The notes below the pieces were generated by a model. The model saw only the letters and a program-made list of their open reading frames with translations. It searched no databases and was not told the DNA's origin. DNA of 64,000 bases from Gordionus sp. m RMFG-2023 (taxonomy: Eukaryota > Nematomorpha > Gordioida > Chordodea > Parachordodidae): assembly GCF_954871325.1 (NCBI RefSeq), contig NC_088776.1:8129985-8193984 (forward strand). Direction: 5' to 3'. Numbering within the stretch: position 1 is the stretch's first letter; the number at the start of each line of letters is the position of its first letter. Position numbers and translations under genes: made by a program. Shown piece after piece: positions 8,958-22,599 of this stretch.

Positions 8958-11900
8958 TATATAATATAATAATATGCAGAACCCTACCACAAAAAATGGC
9001 TAACACGGCACTTGTCACAGATCAACACTTTGAGGTCATATGTAAAAACCCTAACATATTACGATTATATTTTAGAAAATGTTATATAATTAAAAAATTT
9101 TTTTTAGAAGGTTATATTTAAAAAACAAATACATTTATATATGAAGTATTTTAACCCATTAATTCTATACTTTTATTAATCTAAACTCGAATATTTTTTT
9201 AGATGGAATTTCAGAATTTCAGAAAGAAACTCCGCCAAAAATAAAAAAGTAAAAAAGTAAAAATATAACAATATTATATAATCAAAATTTTTAACTCATA
9301 TCGCTCTTCTTCATAATAATAATACAATTGATATAATAATGAATAAAAATTTATAATAGTACTCTGTTATAATGATAAATATGTTTAGTAAAAACTAATT
9401 AGGTTAAATGAAAGATATATTTTTTTCTTAAATGTAAAAAAAAAAAGAAAGAAAGTAAAAAGTATAAATTAGATTATACAAATGGCTTTGGTGTCTAATA
9501 AAATATAGCGGTTCTCATAATTTACTATAAAGCCTAACTTTTAACTTTGTAGCAAAGCCCTAGGCTAACTGCTACCCAGTCCACGAGCTATGTATCAAGC
9601 CTTTGTTTAAACTAATAGTTAGGTAAAAACTAACATACTTACTGACTTTCTGCATGCTACAGTTTTAAGTATCAAGATTTTCCCAATTATAGTGGACGGA
9701 TCAAAAAACAAAAATTTCCACGGGGCGGTTTGAACCAAATTTTGCCGACCAGAAAAAACAAATAAAACTATTATATCACACCTTAAGCGTGAAGGTTAGC
9801 CAAACTTTTGGAAGCATCAATTCTAAAACTTATACATTAATTAGTGCTTATTTGGTATATTTTAAGGCTTCAACCTATATGGAAGATAGTTTAAAGGAAA
9901 AACGCATTATTATCAAAATAAGAAAAAATTGTCAAGATTTGTATCATACTAGAACAAAAATGATGAACATATCTGGCATTCTCACACACTTAGAAATGAA
10001 TTAAATTTAAATATGTATAGCATTATATAGTCCTATATTATCCTTAAAAATTATGGTTAATATTATTTAATTTCATTTATATTACTTAATTCATATTGCT
10101 TATTCACCATAAAAATGATGAATCATCGAAATATGCAATTTCCATTAAAATCTAATCGATATGCAATTTTTGATTAAAAATACGCAAAACAAATTGCCCC
10201 CCCCCCTCACCTTAATTGGTTACGGTAAAATTTAAAACGATCAATTTAGTTACTTTCAAACAGTCGATTGTTTAGTAAAAGTATAGAGTTCTGATACTAA
10301 GCGCGCTTTCATATTTGGGGATTGAAAAGGTCAAACGATTCCATAGAAATTATTCTTTGGAGAGTGTCCCATTTTTAACATTTTACTTTTGAAAATGTGA
10401 AAATTAAAAAAATTAAATGTTCATAAAGAATTGCTTACTCACATTTTTAAAATTATTTTCCACCCAAGAAGAAGAAATTTCTGATCTGATTTTATTAAGA
10501 ATAGAAGTAGAAAATTTAGGAGTGGGTTTTTATCAATTAAAAAAAACCAAAGTGATTTTTCAACAAGATTGATTAAAAATATAAAATTCTATCCAATCAT
10601 ATTTTATGTAAGGCGGGGGGTGTGGGGGGGGGGTACAAACCTTTCCTTGCCTATGCCATTGAACAATTGTCTTTATAAAATGTATCATCCAACTTCAATT
10701 GCTGATATTGTTCTCTGCTAAGTATATTTTATATCATAATAAATGTAAAAAAATCATCCATTATCATAATATTTTCTTTTTCCAATTCGCTTAAATTTTT
10801 ATTGCAAAAAAAACATTCTCTCATTCTTTACCCCTATATACTTTGGTATTAATATGCGATTCTTTTTGTTCTGTGAGCTTTATTTGGTTCCAATCTGTTT
10901 TTCACCTTATTATATGCCATGTTTTCCCATTCTAATTTATTTTTAACAAATATACAAGGATATCGAGTGTAGTTTCATCCAGTTTTAACTAGAATTTCAC
11001 AAATCTACAATTTCCACACGTTTACATTAGTGTCTAATCTCTTATCAGGATATATACATATACTATTATTTTAAGGCTTAATTTTTTTATATTTGTAAAT
11101 TCATAATTTTCTATCCAAAAATTTTTTTTTCTAAATGGAATATTTCACAAATCTAACAATTATTTTATTATTCATATATGCCAATACTGAACTTTCCGAT
11201 TATAAATAGAATATATACCGACTTAATTTTCCTCATAAAATAATTTTTTTTTATAAATTTGTATCTCAACAAATTATAATCTATTTTAAAAAAGTAAATT
11301 AATTTTTCACCTGCATTAATTTTTTTTCATCTTCAAAGAATATATTTTAGGTATGGACTATTAAAATTCATCAACTAGACCGGCTCCTGTTTTAAATGGA
11401 AATTAATCCCCTATCTTTTATGATATAATTTGTACATTCGAAAATAAATAATAATAATAAGTACTTAATGAAGATAAAATTTTTATTATTATATGTCGCA
11501 GTGATTATCCTCGTTATTATAAACACTGTTATCGAGATAATTTGTTATTGTGAGCCGAAATGAGAGGTCTGCATAATACGAACAAACTAGAAGACCGAAC
11601 TCACAGGTTGGGTTCAGAAATTGTAATAATTTTTTATGTAAGGTTGGATATGAATTTTTTTTATTCCTGGTGGGTCGAGTTGGTTTGTTATAATTTTAAA
11701 TCTAATTCAGTGATATCAATAAATCATTTTGATCGTTATATTATTATAATGACTTTTTAATTTTATAAATGCTATTTTAATATTTATTCATTTTAGATAA
11801 TTTATTATAAGGACGAAAAAAATTTTAGGGTAAATTTTTCTTATATTTTAATTTTAGGATAGGGGTTGGGGATATAGATTTATTTTAATCATGGGTTGAG

Positions 11901-13031
11901 CCGGGCCGGAAAAATATTTCCTTGATTACTGTTCTGGTTAAAGAATTAAGCCAAATCTGCTTAAAATTTAATATTGTTACGCCCCGCCCTCAAAAAAATA
12001 TAGTAAAATGATTGAATCCCACATTTTTCTACTTGTTTTATTTAAACTAAAAAACCCAATAAAAATTTGTGAATTTGATGAAAAATACGCTAAAAAAAAT
12101 TGATAATAATTTATTGTTTTTTATGATGTGAGCCCTATATTACAGAGCGATCGGATATAGTGAATTTTAACGAGATGGTTATATATTTTTTTATTTTCAT
12201 CGTTTTATCATTAGTTATATACATTTCAAGGTGAATTTTCCAAAATTTACTCTAAAAAATGGCTCTCTAGTTATGGGTCGATTCTTAGATCAAATAAAGT
12301 TACCATAAATTAAAAGATGTATTTATAGTATTATATATAAATATTATTGCTTAAAAGGTTTTTCCTATTTAGAAAATAGATATAAGGTTCCAGAAAACAA
12401 ATTTTATCATTTATATACAATGATTCTCAATTTTAAGGTGTTTTTTCGCATTAAAATTTATATTCCCTAGAGGAAAAGTTATTAACGGATTATAATACTG
12501 TATTTTTAGTCAAAGTTATAATTATATTTGTGGATTAATTTCAGGATTAAAAATTAGATGGATTACTTGACCTACTACTTAGAGATTTTAAAAAATAAAT
12601 TAAAATGTTTTATTTTTGAAAAAAAAAATAAAATTAATAAGATAATATTTTGTCATAGTCACGAAATTAGATATTGTTCAACCGTTGATATTAGTTATAA
12701 TAAATATTAATGATTTATAAATAAATTAATATATATGTTTATTTTTTTTCCATAAATTAATGACCTTTGTTGATAATAAATCCCATTAATAATAAACTAT
12801 TCCGCTTTTCTGCCACATATATATATTATATACCATTTTAATATTAAATTATACTATATATATTACCCCATCAGCAGGTGACATTTATTTCAAAATTATA
12901 AGTTGAATATTTTATGGACTACCATAATAATACATGCTTTTAAAACTATAAGTGATATTTATACAGAAATTGCATATATATAGGTTATTAAATTATTTTT
13001 AAAATTAAAGTATTAATTTTGGTTATTTAAA
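8958..13031. other. gene-poor AT-rich region upstream of the bHLH gene
   Basis: No gene can be supported. A 71-codon frame at 9789-10004 starts with GTG and has no motif; part of it (about 9925-9975) resembles 52700-52755, so it may be transposon-derived. AGAGGTCTGCATAATACG at about 11562 looks like an end of the CAGAGA-CTGCA repeat family, with a GGGTTGAGCCGGGCCGG block at about 11894. There are C10 and G6/G10 runs at 10197-10206 and 10615-10633. Confidence 0.4.
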
Positions 13032-13074
13032 ATGTTTGATTATAAAGAGGATTAATGAATACATGACCCATTAA
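13032..13074 (+). promoter_or_regulatory. cluster of three upstream open reading frames before the bHLH gene
   Basis: Three tiny ATG-to-stop frames overlap end to end just before the main ATG at 13084: 13032-13055 (7 codons), 13055-13066 (3 codons) and 13063-13074 (3 codons). If the 5' leader includes them, scanning ribosomes would meet all three before the main start, which usually lowers translation. Whether the transcript starts upstream of 13032 is not visible. TATATA-rich sequence near 12820 could hold the promoter. Confidence 0.4.
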
Positions 13075-13083
13075 AATCTTAAA

Positions 13084-14223
13084 ATGTTTCCTGCAAACTT
13101 TATCACTAAAAATAACACTCATCCAAATATATTAAAGAGGCGCAAATCGAATATTCTGATAAATAAAAGGTTTGTTGAGTCAGAAAAGTACCACCTTCAC
13201 TCAAAAGATGCTAATAATAACATTAAAAACTATAATGATGAGAATATCTACGAATCGTATCATTTCGATAATTCGATCAAAAGAGTCAAATTAAGTGAAC
13301 ATAATTATAAAAATGAGATAAATCAAAAAATTATTCAAAATAACGTTAATAAGGAATCGGTAGATTCTATTACCTTATTGATTGATATCGAAAAAGAATA
13401 CAACAATGCAAATAATCCTTCTTCCTCAAGTTGTAATAATCTTTGCGATGTTGGTTTAGAATCCCCTCTGATACCGAAATTCTTTAGCCAAAGATCGTAT
13501 AATAATAATATTTTAAATAACCGGGATACAAAACAAGTATTCAGTGACTTAGATACAATTAATTTAACAGCGACCGTTACTAAACCGCACTTCTCTCGGC
13601 AACGTTTATCATCCCCTATGAAAGATATCACCAATCAAATCGTCAGCTCCCTTTCATTTAATTATTCTATACAGGAAAATGATGCGTCCAGTTTGCTTGA
13701 CACTGGAATGGATTTATTTTCCCAAGAAAACCACCAAAAAAATGATGTTATTACAAATAGCATCAGCTGGAGCGCTACTCCCGAAAAAGAGAAATCGTTT
13801 AAAAATAATGATAGCAACGATACTTTTAGTGCCTATAGCAGTTACTCACCATTAGAATCAGAAAATTATGTTACATATCCTACTGATTACAACAAAAATC
13901 GTATAGCTAATACCTCTACCACAATTTTCAGAAAAAGAAGGCGAAATTTGAGGGAAAGGAACCGAGTAAAACTGATCAACAAAGCCTTCCTGGGATTGAA
14001 ACAAAAATTGCCTCTTCCTTTGATCAATAACGTTTTAATGACCCAAAAGAATAAAAGGTCTACATTTCGGAGGTATGAATCCACCCATAAAATTAATGCC
14101 ACAAATCAAACGAAAGGCGTATGCGATGACTTAGGGTTGAATTCTGCCTCCAAAATCTCTAAAGTTGAAACTTTGAGGATAGCTATAGACTACATTCAAC
14201 ATCTAAAACATTTATTGGCTTAA
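13084..14223 (+). CDS. Achaete-scute-like basic helix-loop-helix transcription factor, 379 aa, single exon
   Basis: A nuclear DNA-binding regulator expected to dimerise with an E-protein and bind E-boxes; this family typically drives neural or secretory precursor fate. The basic region and helix 1 lie at residues 283-310, with RRNLRERNRVKLINKAF matching the family's RRN-RERNRVK-VN-F signature. Helix 2 is the last 23 residues (357-379), KISKVETLRIAIDYIQHLKH, again diagnostic (KxSKVETLRxAxxYI). The two are separated by 46 residues, where the family normally has about 8-10. No intron that keeps the frame can be placed there, so the long loop seems to be coded. The 280-residue N-terminus is rich in Asn and Ser and unrecognised. 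The frame opens at ATG 13084 and ends in TAA; AATAAA signals follow at 14411 and 14433. The assignment to the Achaete-scute family is firm; orthology to one member is not. Confidence 0.88.
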   Translation: MFPANFITKNNTHPNILKRRKSNILINKRFVESEKYHLHSKDANNNIKNYNDENIYESYHFDNSIKRVKLSEHNYKNEINQKIIQNNVNKESVDSITLLIDIEKEYNNANNPSSSSCNNLCDVGLESPLIPKFFSQRSYNNNILNNRDTKQVFSDLDTINLTATVTKPHFSRQRLSSPMKDITNQIVSSLSFNYSIQENDASSLLDTGMDLFSQENHQKNDVITNSISWSATPEKEKSFKNNDSNDTFSAYSSYSPLESENYVTYPTDYNKNRIANTSTTIFRKRRRNLRERNRVKLINKAFLGLKQKLPLPLINNVLMTQKNKRSTFRRYESTHKINATNQTKGVCDDLGLNSASKISKVETLRIAIDYIQHLKHLLA

Positions 14224-17200
14224 TATCAATGTATATAATGACGTTACGTTATTTCGAATTCGTTTAATATGCTATGCCCACTTTTCTTATAAGGATCCCC
14301 ATTCAAGTGTTATCAATAATATTATAAATATAATTGATATAAAGGAAATGTATAATAATATTTAACAATTAATTGACTTTCTAAATGTATTTTTTTTTGA
14401 TAAATGTTAAAATAAACTATTATTTATTACAAAATAAATTGAGCCCAAAGTTAAGTTATTCATAAGTATAATAATGTCACTTTTATTCAGAGTTTGAAAA
14501 AAAAGCTTCAAAAAATTTATGAGCAAAATTTTTCGAAGAAAAGAGATTTTTGATTAAATTTTACCTAAAAATGCCAAAATATTTTAAAATACCTTTTACA
14601 AGGATATCCAAAATATCAAAAAATAGGATTCCAACTTTTGAAATTTTATAGAAAAAATATAAACTTATATTTAAAAAATATCATGTCAAAAAATTTACTT
14701 TTTGTCTTTATTTATTTATATTAAACTATTTAAAATTATGTCTGAATATTTCTAATTAAATTGTTCGTTCGGATTAAAAGGGATTCCATAGCTTCGTTAA
14801 TAAAATGTTTGATTTTGTAGCCTTTGTTTTTTCAAAATTTAAAGTTTTAGGTAAAAATGTTATATTTTTTAAAAAAAATTTCAAAGATTTTTTATATTTT
14901 TTCCAAATTCTGCCTTTATTTGACTCATCATTATCATTATTTTATATCAAATGGTTGATTAATACCAAAAAATTAATATATGATATTTAAACTCCAATAT
15001 TATAATTTCAAATTAGATCATATATATTCATATATTTAAAAGTAGGTAGCACGTTACCGTGGAGCTACATTTCAAAAAAAAAATGGTACACCATAGCAAT
15101 ACTGGCTTTAAAAAAATATTATATCAAAAATTCATACTATGTTAGTGCAGTATTCTGGGGAAGAGTTTTGGGGGTGATATCAATACCTCCGCCATAAAAA
15201 TTCATTTTTTATTTTTAAAATTAATATCTGGATAAATTGAATTTCTATATAACTTAAACTGAATAAATTAAATACACACTTTAAAAAAATTTTTTTAAAT
15301 AAGAATTTAGAAAATTTGTTGGTAAACTTTACCTGTACACCGCAGCTCCTGGCCTACTCGTTAGTAGTTTTTGACAACATCAATCTACCAACGTGAAACT
15401 TAAACTTTTATCTAATATAATTTATTATTTATAAATTACAATTTAAAAAAAATATCTTTATAATTTTGACATTATTATGAAAAGCAAACAGGATTAAAAC
15501 ATTTATAATGGATACTGGACTTCTTTAACATTAAAAAGTTCCTTAAAATCACACCGGTAAAAGAATGACTGTTCATATAGAAAAAAATTTTCATAATTTA
15601 AGAATGCATAAGCATGAAAATGATATTCATTTATTTTTAGAATAAGTTATATTTTTTCCGTTAATTATTTCTTTTTTTTTGGAATGTATCTAATATGTTG
15701 CATATATAATAAAGGAATGAATATTGTATAATTATTTAAATTTTGTGATTATTTTATTTGCGATTTTTAAAGCAAAATGGTTTTAGATGAAAAAATAGAG
15801 ATGTGCCGTCTTTTTTTGAAGCATTTTTTTAGTCAATTTTGATACTAATTTGCGAGAATTGTATTAGTTAATTTTGATTCTCAATCATTTACAAATTTTC
15901 CTAAAAAAAATATACCATGTTTTCATAAAAATAGATATATTGGTAAAGCATGATGCATCTGGTACAAGATTGGAATTTTAAATAACGATTATTCAAAAAT
16001 AACTAGACTAGACCATCTCGAGTTCTTATCTATATCATTATTTGTATCAAAAAATATATATATAATCGTTGATATCGAATAATTTATTTCCATTTAAAAT
16101 TTTTTTTTTTTTTAAATATATTTTGTACGTTCATTTATAATTCATATGATTTTTACAGGTGTCACGAATTATTTCTTTTTTCGTAAAATAAATCTCGATT
16201 TTATATCATATACTAAAAAATAATTTTTCGTGTAGCCTATTTGCTCTGACTTTTAAATTGGGTAATTTTTATGAATAGTATATAAACGGATAAATTTTTT
16301 GAACTTCGATAAAAGTAAATATTTTTAAAAAAAATTTAAAAATAAAGGTCGTTTAAAAATATATTTTTAGAAATGTTATTTAATAAATTTTTGTATTTTA
16401 TCGATATTTGTCAGAATTCATCTCACAATTATATAAATATTAATTATCGACAGGTCACGAGAACCTGATGCAAGGTCGTAAAATTGCACGATATAAAGAA
16501 ACGGGGATTAAAAAATAAATTTAAAATTCGGTCTAAAACTATATTCTTTTTTTTATAAATCCTTTGCCGGAATCTAGCTGAATTTTATTTTCCTTAAAAT
16601 AAATTAAGATTATTGGTAAATCAAATATAAAATGAATTCGTTTTCGTTCAACATTTAATAGCTAGCTCGTTTTTTCAAAATTGTGCCCAAAATATAGATA
16701 TAATAGAATAAAAGTTTGCGACGCAGTGTAATAAAGGTATTTTTATTGGAATAAACGAATGATAAAATAAAATAAAGCTAGTAAGTTTATTAATGCACTC
16801 AAAGAACGTGATCGCGAAATGAAGCAACTTCTCCAATGAAAACGACGAAGATATAATGACATAAAAAATACTCCTTGCTTTCAAACTAATAATTGTGCAA
16901 AAAAAAAGAGAGGCATGGTGTGCCTTTTATGAAAAATTGCATTTTTAATGGCAGTTACTTTTACCTTAGAATATTTTTGATGTATTTTTTTACTATCATA
17001 ATTTTAATAATTAAGAGCATATGACTGATCAAGGATTTATATTTTCCTTTGCATGAGAAAGATATCTTCACAATCTAGAACTGATGATATCTATTAATTT
17101 AAAAGGGGGATAAAATATTATGCAATAATTTTATCAAAATGTAATTAATTATGCATATGCGATTTACATTTTTAAATTAAAATTTTTCTATAACAAATAA

Positions 17201-20200
17201 CATATTTTGTTTTAGTATTTCCATGATGACACAGTGATTTTTTAGAAAAGAAAAATTCTTAACCTCTTTCATTAAAAAAAGTTGATTCTATATTACTCTA
17301 CAAATCTTATAAGGCAAAATCCTCGTGGATAAAAAATAAGAATATTTGAGAATTCTTATCTATATAAAAAAATCACAACTTTTTTTTATTCAATAAGTTT
17401 AATAACGATTATTTTATGCAGATGCGCAAATTAAGCTACTAAATTTATTTTAAAATAATTTTATAGATATTTCGCTTATTTTTAATGCAAAAATTATAAA
17501 TTTAGTGTAGTAGATAATTATCTTTTTTAAAAATGTTCATTTTAAATAAGAATTTGTTCGGAACAAGGATAGAGATAGTGGTATTCACATTTTTTTCTGA
17601 TGTTCGAATTGAAGGATAACAAAATATATAAAATGTTGTTTACGTATTATGCTCTTATAATAAGAATTTCTGTGCGAAAACGGCAAACCCTGTAAGATAT
17701 ATTTATTCAAATAAAGAAACAATTGCGCAGTTAAAATAATTTTTTAATTTTGCAAAATCTTCGCTCTGTAAATGTATTCTGGATTAACTATAAATCCCTT
17801 TTACATGTACTTAAAAATTTAACTGGATATAAGGACCATTTAAAACTTATTTGTGAGTGTTATCATATCCAGTTTTGGCTATAAATTATCCAATCATTCT
17901 TTTACGTTTTCAGTCAAGAACGATCAGCTAGCCAATAGTTAAAATCAAACGTATTTTAAAGATTATCCTGAGAAGTTTTTAATTTTTCCATAATTTTGAA
18001 TGAAATTTATTCAATATTTTAAACAGAACATTATAAAAGTAGCTCAAAACATTAGGTTAATAAAAATTTTGGATTAGGATATTGAGAGGCAACAGGCGAT
18101 TAATTTGTATAAATTTACTTTATAGCCTTATAAGTTGTTCTGAAGCCCCGAAATTTTAAAATATTTGGACTGGGCCTATATTTTTTTAAAAAAATTGGAT
18201 CAAACCTAAAAATATTATAGAAAATGATATTTTCTCTTGTTTTATCAAAATAAATGATTATTATCTATGATAAGTATGAACCCATGTGCTTGGAAAATTT
18301 ATAACTAAATTAAAATGGGCTGAATTCTTTTTCAAAAAAAAATCAATATATAGCTAAGCTAATTAGACCTCAAAAATTTGATTTTTCATAAAATTTTAAT
18401 ATGCCAGTCTGGGAATTAAAATTTTGATAAATTTTTATGAATTTTAAGCTAATATTTTGATTAATACTATTTGGAAATAAACTTATATGCATATTTCTAT
18501 GTATTTTAAGAGCAGTCTAAATAAAATACTAAATCCATAAATAATAAAGCAAATTAATAAAACCTATTTATATACAATTATAAAGATATTTTATAAAATG
18601 GTTGTTGTCAAGATAGATAGACATGAAGTGGAATAGTACCATTGGGAAAAATAGATACCTAAGATGTGATAGCCAGAAAATTTGTACAAAACATGCTTTA
18701 TGGGCTAAGCCAGGCAATTTTTATGGAACAACTTGTAAAATTCTTAACAGGGCAGACCTTGCAACGTTCAAGAACAAAGTAATTAGTGATTATAAAAATT
18801 TTGTGCTGATAATAGCAATAAATAAAATATAAGTTTTATATATTGCTATTCTCATACTAGCTATTCAAGTTAGCATATACCAGTGTTCGAAATCATAGAA
18901 TTTATAGATATTATATAAATTAACAGAAAAAAAATCTTTAAAATACATTAAATTATATATATCTCAGAAATTTTTTTAGATAATGGAAATTTGCTTATCT
19001 TTAGATAATTCTAATAAGCTTTTACACAAAAAGGTTTGAGGGTTGTATATTTGGCCAGTCAAATATGATTCAGCCAATTAACCAGTCAAATAAATATTTT
19101 TTAAATTCAGTGATTTCATATCCAATATATCATTTTCTTTTGTCATCTTCATTCTATTTCTCTTTTCATATGAATATTAAGCAAAATAGGACAATTTCTT
19201 TCTGAATCCAAACCTGAAATTGTTAGTAAAATGCTATTTTTCTTAATGGGCCCCTTCCAACAACATGGGGCCAAAATATGATTGTTTCTTATGGAAGTTA
19301 CTGCTTTAGCATATTTAGCTTTTAATTACTCCACTTTTACTTCTAAAATACTTAGCAACAGCTTGAAATATCTAATTCTTTTATATCACACACATGCACC
19401 ATTAAACTCGCTAAGATACTCTTATTATTGGAGATCTAATTATGTATTTATAATGTTTTTTCTTTTAAACATGTTTATTTTTTCTACAGATTTTTTAGAG
19501 TATTCGACTGTCAATTGACTAACTTGCCAACTCTTGTTTGAACTACCTTTTTAAGAGCCCATATTAATTAGTCTTTATTCCTACAACAAAAGGTTAAACT
19601 TATTTTATACATAAATTTTATAAATGAATTTAAAAAGGATCATTTAAGATTCTAGGAAAATCAAATTTACAAAAAGACTTTTTAAATAATTAAGTTACCT
19701 TTATAAGATAATTCATAATTGGAATATTTTATTTGCATAAATTTAGGTTTGGATTAGATTATTTTACTTCTAACCAGTTTATATAAAACTGAGCATGATA
19801 TAATTTACAATAATTTTATGGTAAAATTATTATAATTTAATTCTTATTATAAACAAATTTAAAAGGTGTCAATAAAAAAAAAGAATTTCAAATATTTTAA
19901 AAAACAATTATAGAATGCTCATATTTTATAAAAATAGCTATTTGTATAATTTAAACAAGTTTATATAAATTTCAGTTAGAGGTTTATAATAAAACATTTC
20001 ATAAGAATAGAAAAGTAAAGGAATAATATATTTTATCTAAATTAATTAGACAATCATATTTTATTTTGAAAATGAAAGTGTATTATATAATATTATTTCA
20101 TTATATTCGTAAACAATTATTTTTTCATTTCCACTGATTTTTTATTCCGTTTATTATTATTTTTTTTGGCATATTTCTGATTAAGAACAAACTTGGGTTC

Positions 20201-20772
20201 TCGCTAAATAAAATGTAAGCAAATGACATATAATATGTATATTACTCCTTTCATCGACATATATCTGATTCTTTTAGGCTTCTTTATCTTATTTCTGTGT
20301 TGTTTCTTAGCTTAAATGGAAATAAATAAGGAATATATAATATATATTTACATTGATTATGATTAGTATGATTTTTTGATTTTGCCATTTTTAAAATTTA
20401 AGGAAAGGATGGTAACGATCTTAAAAGTGTTAAACAGAAAGAATTGGAAATATCAGGAAATTATTTATATAAAATATTAAAGAATTATATTAAAATAATA
20501 TTACGAAATAAATAAATAATTGATTTTGTTCTATAAGTCATCATTTACCGCCTTGGTCTTGTTGATTTCTACAATCCTTCCAGCTTTTGTTTGTATAGAT
20601 GGTTTTACAGCTCATAGATATAGTTAATATATGTAATAAATGGAATTAGAAAATAAAATAGACTACATTTTTATATTGGATAATAATTATTAATTAAAAT
20701 GATGAGTTGTTACCTCTCTCGGGGTTCTTATTTCTTTATGTTATATTTTTCTGTTTATTTTTATATATTTAT
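14224..20772. other. 6.5 kb gene-poor AT-rich region
   Basis: No convincing coding exon, RNA gene or bounded transposon was found. Homopolymer A and T runs are common. A weak inverted pair (GTAGGTAGCACG near 15043 and a related block near 15340) could mark an old element. A 69-codon frame at 18623-18832 has no recognisable motif. Confidence 0.4.
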
Positions 20773-21009
20773 CAGAGAACTGCAGAAGTACAATTTGCAC
20801 GGCTCGGATTTGTTTTTTCAAAATATGGCCCGGCCTGGCTTTTTTTTTAAAAAAAAAAATTTTCAGGCCCGGTGCGGATTTTTTCAAAATATATTATATT
20901 TATTTTTGATTTCTATAGCTAATAATGGCAATTTCAAATATTTGGTTTTAAAATATACGGCCCGGCCCTAGATCTGGGCCAGGCTTAGGGCCGGGCTTGA
21001 AGGTCTCTG
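20773..21009. mobile_element. hAT-type MITE, 237 bp, CAGAGA(A/C)CT(G/T)CA ends, GGCCCGGCC inside
   Basis: The left end is CAGAGAACTGCAGAAG and the right end, read inwards, is CAGAGACCTTCAAG. The flanking octamers ATATTTAT and ATATTAGT agree at 6 of 8 bases, like an aged 8-bp target duplication. GC-rich palindromic blocks (GGCCCGGCC, CTGGGCCAGG) stand out against AT-rich DNA. Relatives or fragments lie at 7550, 26462, 34987 and 41991. Confidence 0.75.
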
Positions 21010-21185
21010 ATATTAGTAATAGATTAATTCTTTTTCTGCTTGGTTAATTTTTTATTTTATTTTAAATTAACTTATCTCTTTTTATTTAAAATAGGTTTTT
21101 CTAATATTTGTGCAAAGCATTTATATATGGGAGGGGGGGGGGGGGATGGGGATAGGAGAATTTTGCATACAAATTTAATCCTTAG

Positions 21186-21245
21186 TTCCGATTATTCTTA
21201 CTTCCGATTATTCTTACTTCCGATTATTCTTACTTCCGATTATTA
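21186..21245 (+). repeat. 16-bp tandem repeat, about 3.75 copies
   Basis: The unit TTCCGATTATTCTTAC is repeated exactly three times from 21186, followed by a partial fourth. It sits just after a G13 run at 21133-21145. No function is apparent. Confidence 0.9.
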
Positions 21246-22169
21246 TGTATATATAATATTATTCCTTCCAAACAAACTTAATATTATTTCCTATTTTTTT
21301 AAAAAATGAATATTTTTTTTTAATATTAATATATAACTTAATAAAAACTTTTAAAAAATAAATAAATAATATTCCGAGAGAGGCAACAACCAAATGATGT
21401 TCAAAATATTATAATATATGTTCTAATTTATATATTTTGTATACGCTATATTCCGATGTTTATTTGTAAAAATACATACTATACTATTATTAAAATCATA
21501 ATGATATAATTGATTTGTATTTTTTTTTTAACAATAAAGTCATTAATTAAAAATAAATGTAAAATATGGCAATAATACTACTAACTCAAAATTTTATTGA
21601 ATATTGTAAATATCAGAAAAAAGATGCAAAAGTATAGTAGTTCCATATTTTATTATGTATTTGTGACAATTTATATTAAAACTTTATTTCGCATGTTGAA
21701 ATCACAAAATTACAATCAAAATAAAAATGTGTATATTTATATTTAAAAAAAGACAAGTATATATAGTTTTAAAGTAATTGAAAACATTTGCATAATAACA
21801 TTAAAATAAAAAAAATTTAAACAAATTTAATTTAATCGCCTGTAACTATTTACACATCTTAACATCTCTCTCTCTGAGTAATTCTTTGCTATTCCAGTTT
21901 CTCTCTGTCCTATTCATCATCATCATCTCAACGTCTAATCATATGTCTTTTTGTTCATCTCTTTATTCATTTTTTGTTCGTCTCTTTGTTCGTTATCATT
22001 ATCATTTGATGAATTATAGTAGAATAATTATAATAAGAATCAAATCGAATGGTCCATAGAATGATAATTGATTTTATTTGTTAATGCGAATTTTTATTAA
22101 TATTATTTTTATAGCGTTTTTTTTAAATATTTTTTTTTATTTCTATTTTTTTAATGTTTATTATATCGC
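21246..22169. other. AT-rich sequence downstream of a Gypsy fossil
   Basis: No gene. Since a minus-strand Gypsy polyprotein end lies at 22170-22465, its 3' LTR would be expected in this interval, and the CT-rich and GTTCATCTCTTT-like stretches at 21860-21990 might be part of it. No paired LTR was found. Confidence 0.35.
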
Positions 22170-22465
22170 TTGTTGTTTATAATTTGTTTTTCCAAATAAT
22201 TTTTGTATTCCTTGACATTCATTACATAGTCTTTGGTCTTTGAAATGACTCGGTAAACGTTTTGCTCTTACAGGTCTTTCATCTCTTTCCCCTCCAAAAT
22301 TTCTTATCGGTTCGTTCACCGTTACTGTATCGCATGATCTTTTTTTTATTTGGTCTATATGTCTTCTTATTATTTTATAACCAGTGTCTATTCTGTATAA
22401 TAATTCACTCTCTTTTTCAATGACAATGCCTTTGTCCCATTTGTTTTCGATAAATGTTTTATTTT
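22170..22465 (-). mobile_element. Ty3/Gypsy LTR retrotransposon fossil: integrase C-terminal end
   Basis: The minus strand reads a block with WDKGIVIEKESELLYRID followed by RRHIDQIKKR, which matches the C-terminal domain of Gypsy integrases, where the chain ends in a basic (R/V)HxDQ(L/I) stretch. A charged tail follows. The upstream integrase core is not recognisable. It is broken and old. Confidence 0.65.
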
Positions 22466-22599
22466 ACTAAGCAAGCCCTCCACAAGAACGCTAGATGGTT
22501 AAGGTCTGTTAGATTCAATAAATATTTTTTAAATTAACATTAGTATTAAAAATATTTATGTGAATCATCATTTGAATAAAAAAGTTATTAATAGAACGA

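Noticed and set aside
9789-10004. 71-codon frame beginning at GTG
   Set aside because: No ATG start, no motif, and part of it recurs at 52.7 kb, suggesting repeat-derived sequence.
14050-14145. Possible intron inside the bHLH loop (GTATGA donor, TTAG acceptor)
   Set aside because: Removing it shifts the frame and destroys helix 2; no other GT-AG pair keeps the frame.
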